From: Perilla frutescens
Taxonomy: Eukaryota; Streptophyta; Magnoliopsida; Lamiales; Lamiaceae
DNA length: 64,000 nt
Assembly (NCBI GenBank): GCA_026008535.1
Contig: BRKX01000004.1
Span: forward strand, 10,875,501-10,939,500
Direction of reading: 5' to 3'
Part shown: positions 58,984-64,000 of the stretch, piece by piece
Numbering within the stretch: position 1 is the stretch's first letter
Layout of the letters: every line of letters starts with the position of its first letter
Translations under genes and position numbers: made by a program
The notes under the pieces: generated by a model
Databases searched by the model: none
Told to the model about the DNA's origin: nothing
The model's input: only the letters and a program-made list of their open reading frames with translations

Positions 58984-60150
58984 ATCAATATTGAAAATTC
59001 GATCATTCAGTTGATCCTCGAATAATTGATCTTCCGATATGACTATGATCAACAATATTCACCATTTCTATAATAAGGTTGAAGAAAATATAAGAATAAT
59101 TAAATTACACAAATACAAATCTTACTACTGTAATAATTAAATATGCGATTAATAATTAAACTTGAATAATTGAATAAGAAAAATCTAGCTGCTGTAGATT
59201 TTAAAAAACAATCTCGTTGTTGTAATTGAATATGAACAATCTAGTTGGAATTATTACATATGTATATGATTATTAAGAATTGAATAAGAACAATCTAATC
59301 CAAATCTAAATCTAAATAAAAACAATCTGGGCATCTAGCTACTGTAATTAATAATTATGTGATTAATAATTAAACTTAGAAAATTGAATCTAGTTGCTAT
59401 AATTGGAAACGAATCAACAAAAAAAAGTGTAAATAGCTTGTCAAATTTAAGATAACAAATACTTTTTAGCCCACTTTTATAACTCATTCTTTTTTATTTA
59501 AACTTTTCTCAATCTCTCAAATACCCTTACTAAATGGTGGGCTTAATCAACATATTCCTTTTTTACTCTTTTATTTCAAATTTAATTTTAACATAAAACC
59601 TAAATGTGAAAACAACAAAACTCACGCCGATCGCATTTGCTATTTTTTTCACGAAAACAGCAGTAAACTCATGAAGAATTGAAAATTCTCACGAAGCTTA
59701 GTTAAAAAAGAATCTCACGAAGCAGCATACTCACGAAAGCAATCAATTATTGTCTCGACAAAGTAAATTCACGAGAAAGATACACTCCATCTGAAAAAAT
59801 CTCATCTACACCGAAGCCTCCCTCATGAGGACGAAAATATTGAGCCATGGAAAATCTCGAGTCATGGGCTGCTGATTATGAACATGTTAGAACACTAAAT
59901 TCAAATTTTTGTTGTTTTGAATATTTTAGATAATTTCATTATAGTGTGTCGATCAATTTAGGGCACTTGTATTATGAAGTTTTGTGAATTAACACATTAG
60001 AATATGTTTTAATATTGGAAAGTTGTGAAATCTATTATTTGGATTGTGGTATTTGTCATCTGGATTATCTAATTTATTGTGTGGTTTGTCAATTTTGTTT
60101 ACTTAACTTGTTCGGTATTTTAGTTCACCTAAAATACTACTTGCAAGAGA
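58984..60150. other. AT-rich intergenic DNA with small internal repeats
   Basis: No gene. A direct repeat of about 35 bp (CTACTGTAATAATTAAATAT at 59126 and a variant at 59339) and several CTCACGAAG words at 59,640-59,780 are present. Small ORFs around 60,015 have no recognisable content. Confidence 0.6.
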
Positions 60151-62170
60151 ATGAGGTAATTTATAGCAAAATAGTGGTGCGCAAGATCGTATCCACAGAG
60201 ACTGGCTAAGTAATCCGACTAAGTACCTAATTATCTTGTTTTACTTTATCTAGAGAACTGAATTAAAAGATTTTTTTTAATTTACTAAATACTGTAAAAT
60301 AACTAAATAAATCAAGCACAAAAAAATTGGATAAACAGATGATGAGACGGATCCTGGGGTGTTGCTGTTAAATGAATTTTTCTATTTTCAGATAATTTAT
60401 TCAACCAATTTAATTATATATCTTGTAAGAGAATCACTAATGTAATTACAACCTCTCTCTCGAGTGAGCTATAACAGTAGATTAGATTCTAATTCTTATC
60501 TCTCGATCTTGAATTATTATTTAAGTCCAATTAGCACCTCAGATTTATTTTCCTCACAACACCTACCAATCTCTCAAATTAGCAGACTCGTGTTATGCAA
60601 AATCCAGATTTATTCTAGAGTGAATAATAAATTAACTATATAAGACCGAAAACTGATCAATTCAATCACACAAGGCAACAAAAATTAAGGAAGCATAAAT
60701 AAGAAATAGAATGGAACAATAAATTAATTCAAATCATAAAATCCATAAAACATCTGACAGTTGTGTATTTTACACAACTTTTGGATATGAATTGATATTC
60801 TTTATTATATGAAGTTGTGCATTTTATATAGCTGTTGTGCTTGAATTATTATCATCTGGATTTTTGATGTGTTTGCTAATTTTACAGTATTTTTTGTGAT
60901 TTCATAGCATATTTGAAGCAAAATTAGTGAATATGGACAAGAAGAGTTGAAGGGGTATTTAATTAGGCTCTTGGACTTAATTAAATGCTTAATTGAAGCC
61001 TAATGGACCAGATTAAATTATCAAAACTCGAAGAAATCCGAAGCCCGACTCTAAGCAGGGATGGGTCGACCCGGAGGAGCTCAGTCAACCCGGCCCAGTG
61101 TAATTTACACATGAGTGGGTCGACCTGGTTCAGCTTGCCTGGGTCGACCTTATGTAAAAATAGGGCTCTGGGTCGACCCGACCAGCTTGGTTAACCCAAT
61201 TGCATGGATCCGCGGGGATGCTATTTTCTCACTCCAATTCAGAGTTTCTAACCTATATATAAAATCTTCCATTTTGATACATGCCAGAGACAGAAGTGAC
61301 GCATAGGAGAGGATACCCACAACACGATATACACGTCCAAGAAGAGAAGGAAAAGAGAAAGAGTTGTCGTCTACTCAAGAGGAGACGACAAGGTTGTTAG
61401 AGACGAAGTACCATTGCATAGAAGACGAAGCCGCTGGATTATATACTGTTCATCGGTTTCTTTATTTTTTCTATCATGAATACTGAAACTCTGTTGTTTA
61501 TTTACTTAATTATGTCTAGCTAATTTTATAGCTAGGTTTTAGGGAATGGAACTTATGATTTTAATATGTGAGTTGATTAATTTTTCTTTCTGCTGTCTCT
61601 CGTGATTTGATTTCTATGATTTATTTCATATCTTGTATGAATGCTTGATCACCATTTATGCATGCTAGTCGTTAATTTGAAGTACTGATCAGAGAAAAAT
61701 TAATGATGGAAATACAGAAAATAGATTATGTGTGCTTGGAAGGACCGACCAAGTGAACAAGTATCACATTAGGTTGACTAGATCTTCGTGTGCTAGATTA
61801 GGAGTAATGACATGTGTGAAGAACTGACCACAGTGAAGTGCATGTTCATTATATCTATGTTATGGTATATACCTTAAAATAGCAGCCTGATAATAGACTA
61901 GTGATCCCCCACCATTGATATATTAAAGATAATTAATCAGGTTGAGAGAATCAATAAATATTGTTAAATGACATAATAAACCCATTTTCCCTAAAGTTTA
62001 TTGTTTTCGCATATCTTGTTTATTTCAGTATTTGATTGTTTTGTCTTTGCTTTATGCTTGTTATTTTTATTCATTCTTATCCGTGTGTTCTGTGTCTAGA
62101 TATTAACTACGTGCCCGTGAATAAGAACTGGTTAATAACGGTCTCTGTGGGATACGATACGTTTGCCCAC
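60151..62170. repeat. LTR-like fragments, two opposed ends
   Basis: Near 60,178-60,205 the plus strand reads GATCGTATCCACAGAGACTGG; near 62,137-62,155 it reads the opposite sense GGTCTCTGTGGGATACGATA. The CTCTGTGGGATACGA phrase is common near the ends of large plant gypsy LTRs. So two LTR-type fragments in opposite orientation are probable, but I could not define borders. No coding domains. Confidence 0.45.
61063..61178. repeat. cluster of four GGGTCGACC motifs
   Basis: Exact copies at 61063, 61117, 61141 and 61170, two of them extended to the palindrome GGGTCGACCC; variants TCAACCCGG and GTTAACCC lie between and after. It stands out in AT-rich surroundings. No coding signal is convincing. 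Confidence 0.7.
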
Positions 62171-63687
62171 TGATAAGTCTATTTATTTCGTGTTTTATGG
62201 GGCATTTTATTCGTTATAAATTTTCTTTTTAGTGTGTTTTGAGTCAAAAAAGAACCAGGATAAGGTCAAGGGGTATTTCGGAGGTCGAGTCTAGCGAAAG
62301 AGGCATTTTATGCCCGGTTATTCAAGCAAAATACAAGCTAAAAATTCATTTAGAGGTACAGGAGACTTCTTTCAGTGTTCATCCTACATTCGGGTAGCGG
62401 AATGGGCATATCAGAGATGGATGAAGATGACTGTATGATGTCGTGCCCACTTTGCTCATGCAGACTAGACAGCAGGCCAGAATGGGCATTCGCAGAAAAT
62501 TCGAGATTCAGTTGAAGGAGATAGACATGGAGGATAGCTACATATCCAAAGAAGAGTTGGTGATAAGTTGGACTCCTAAGAGGCGCTGCAATGAAGAGAT
62601 AAGATCATTCCCTAAAAAATAGGTATTTGATCGAGATAAGGCTTATCCAGACAGATCAGGATGGGGCACGCTGAGTCCGGAAATCCAGTGAAGACCCTAG
62701 GTTGTTGGGGAAACTCTAATTCGGAAATGTAACTATTTAAGCTATTTCTAATTGCTGGAAAAAAAAAGTTTGGATAGTCAGAAACACTGCTACAATTTCT
62801 ATTTTTCTGCATTTACAAGTTTGGACGTAGGATTATGTTATTAAACTCAACGTTGGAGTTGAGTCTTTTTGCTAATTAATTCAGTAAGTTTTTGTTTTAT
62901 GTCTTTCATTTCTGTTATTTTAATTATGTCTAGCATGATTGGCTAGACCCCTTTATTCTGGTGTTTGAATAACGAAAATGGTTTGAGTATAAATCTGGAC
63001 TCGTGAGTCCAAAATAGGCATAATAATGCATGATAGGTTTCTGTTGATTCTTATGCCTTGTTCCACGTGAGTGTGTCTGAAATGCCCAATGTGGCTGATC
63101 ACTCGTTAGGTAAAGAGGGCACACCACTATTAATTGAATTGGTGAATCGTGACTGTGTGTTGGTTCATATAGTAATAAGAGAATCAGTGGGTTGTTGTGG
63201 GCACACGAGGAATCGATAAACACAATAAACTTGGGTTTGTCTAGGGCACAATGTTGTCTTTTCACTTACATCTCTTTAGAGAATCGGAGGGTGGGTGACT
63301 GATTAGGGATTTAATTAACGAGGAATCGCTTTTAAGTCTATAATGAAAGGATGGATGAGGAGATGCAGAGAGGAATCCGGTCTCCATAACTGGGTGATTT
63401 ATCATGTATGAAAATCGGTGTGCCCATGATCGAGTTGTTTTATATTTAAACTAAATTCAAGTTCAAATGCTAGAACCTTTATTATTTGATATTTTATTTA
63501 CTTTCTTTTTGCAGATTTAATTCAGTATAGTGACGACACCAAAACCCCCATCTTTTGTGATTGGTTACTAGAAGGTGAAATCACAACAGCTCTCTGTGGG
63601 ATCGACCCCGTACTCATTAGCTAGCTACGCTCACTATGGGCACAGGAGTTATAAATTATTTTTGGAGCGCGAAATAACCGCACGTCA
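62171..63687 (+). repeat. Ath-1 probable 5' LTR
   Basis: From TGATAAGTCTATTT to CCGCACGTCA. The right end is set by the CA four bases before the PBS; the left end by TG and the break in the CTCTGTGG... context. The partner LTR is outside the window, so both borders are provisional. Confidence 0.5.
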
Positions 63688-63690
63688 AAA

Positions 63691-63708
63691 TTGACGCCAT
63701 TGCCAGGG
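63691..63708 (+). other. Ath-1 primer binding site (tRNA-Asp type)
   Basis: TTGACGCCATTGCCAGGG is the familiar TTGGCGCCGTTGCCGGGG of Athila/Tat elements with three G-to-A changes. Confidence 0.65.
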
Positions 63709-63757
63709 AACTGATTTCCAGTGATTTTACTTTCCACGCTGGTAAGCCTGGAAGTTG

Positions 63758-64000
63758 ATGTCCAGGGGCTCTTCAAAGGAGAACCTATTGTACGATCTGG
63801 AGATAGAAAAGACTTCGAGAAAAAATAAGGCAACAGTGAAGAGGGCACGCCAAGCCGCAAAAAGACCTCGTGAGCACATACCACCACCAGAAGATCAAGG
63901 AGACGAAGGGCACGAGGAGGAAGGACAATTTGAGAACGGCCACAACATCAACATGGCCGCAAATGAAAATGCTATAAATGGTAATGCAGATGATAACAGG
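63758..64000 (+). CDS. Ath-1 Gag, N-terminal 81 codons (partial)
   Basis: ATG at 63758 opens a frame that stays open to the window end: MSRGSSKENLLYDLEIEKTS, then a run rich in Lys/Arg (KATVKRARQAAKRPREH), then an acidic Pro/Glu/Gly segment and an Asn-rich part. Basic-then-acidic Gag N-termini just after the PBS are usual for Athila/Tat elements. No stop or frameshift is visible in this part. Confidence 0.6.
   Translation, partial: MSRGSSKENLLYDLEIEKTSRKNKATVKRARQAAKRPREHIPPPEDQGDEGHEEEGQFENGHNINMAANENAINGNADDNR

Larger units (their letters stand above)
62171..64000 (+). mobile_element. Ath-1: Athila/Tat-like Ty3/gypsy element, left end
   Basis: A probable 5' LTR, a PBS of the TGGCGCCGTTGCCGGGG type, and the start of gag run off the window's right edge. 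The LTR appears to be inserted in an older LTR-like sequence that ends GATACGATACGTTTGCCCAC at 62170. The PBS type (tRNA-Asp) and Gag start favour Athila/Tat over chromoviruses. Confidence 0.65.

Noticed and set aside
60015..60209. 64-codon ORF in AT-rich DNA
   Set aside because: Short, AT-driven composition, no domain, no conserved context.
1..64000. CRISPR arrays, operons, tRNA or rRNA genes
   Set aside because: No regularly spaced short repeats with unique spacers, no rRNA-like stretch and no cloverleaf I could support; PBS sites mimic only tRNA 3' ends.

Overview
This window is plant nuclear DNA, most likely from a eudicot. The evidence is a large host gene with canonical GT-AG introns, a PPR/SMR gene, an AT-rich background and dense Ty1/copia and Ty3/gypsy LTR retrotransposons. 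I cannot name a species. Element names used below (Cop-1 to Cop-3, Gyp-1 to Gyp-3, sLTR-1, Harb-1, Ath-1) are local labels.

Left edge, 1-12.5 kb, is a host gene island. The 3' end of a PPR-SMR protein gene (+) faces, tail to tail, a complete gene for the checkpoint kinase ATR (-). I resolved ATR into 15 exons with consistent phases: 8,193 coding bases, 2,730 residues plus stop. A (GT)n(GA)n compound microsatellite lies just upstream of its start codon.

From about 13 kb to 59 kb is a nested retrotransposon block. Cop-1 (13.07-15.89 kb, +) is a truncated copia with LTR, PBS, gag and protease. It is cut by Cop-2 (15.89-19.50 kb, -), itself truncated in integrase. Cop-2 abuts the broken 5' LTR of Gyp-2, a Tekay/Del-type chromoviral gypsy. 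Gyp-2 is split twice: Gyp-1 (19,721-28,097) sits in its leader and Cop-3 (34,959-58,722) in its 3' LTR, whose tail resumes at 58,723-58,983. Cop-3 (-) was itself split by Gyp-3 (38,698-52,087, +) in integrase and by a 999-bp PIF/Harbinger-like element (Harb-1) in gag. Gyp-3 carries a solo LTR (sLTR-1). The deepest chain is Gyp-2 > Cop-3 > Gyp-3 > sLTR-1. Most steps are supported by target site duplications: AGATC/AGGTC, TGTGT, CATGT, GTCGC and TTA.

Points that stand out: (1) Gyp-1's polyprotein ends inside its own 3' LTR with a GPLTRLRAKKLQ motif, as in centromeric CRM-type elements; (2) Gyp-3 has an extra sense ORF of unknown function between its PBS and gag; (3) Cop-3 has a degenerate tandem array of about 151-bp units in its 5' leader; (4) Gyp-3 LTRs hold a GC-rich island whose G-run grew from 7 to 17 bases, next to a hairpin.

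From 59 to 64 kb is AT-rich DNA with LTR-like fragments, then the 5' LTR, PBS and first 81 gag codons of an Athila/Tat-like gypsy (Ath-1) that runs off the right edge. No element looks intact enough to be autonomous. No tRNA, rRNA or CRISPR was seen.
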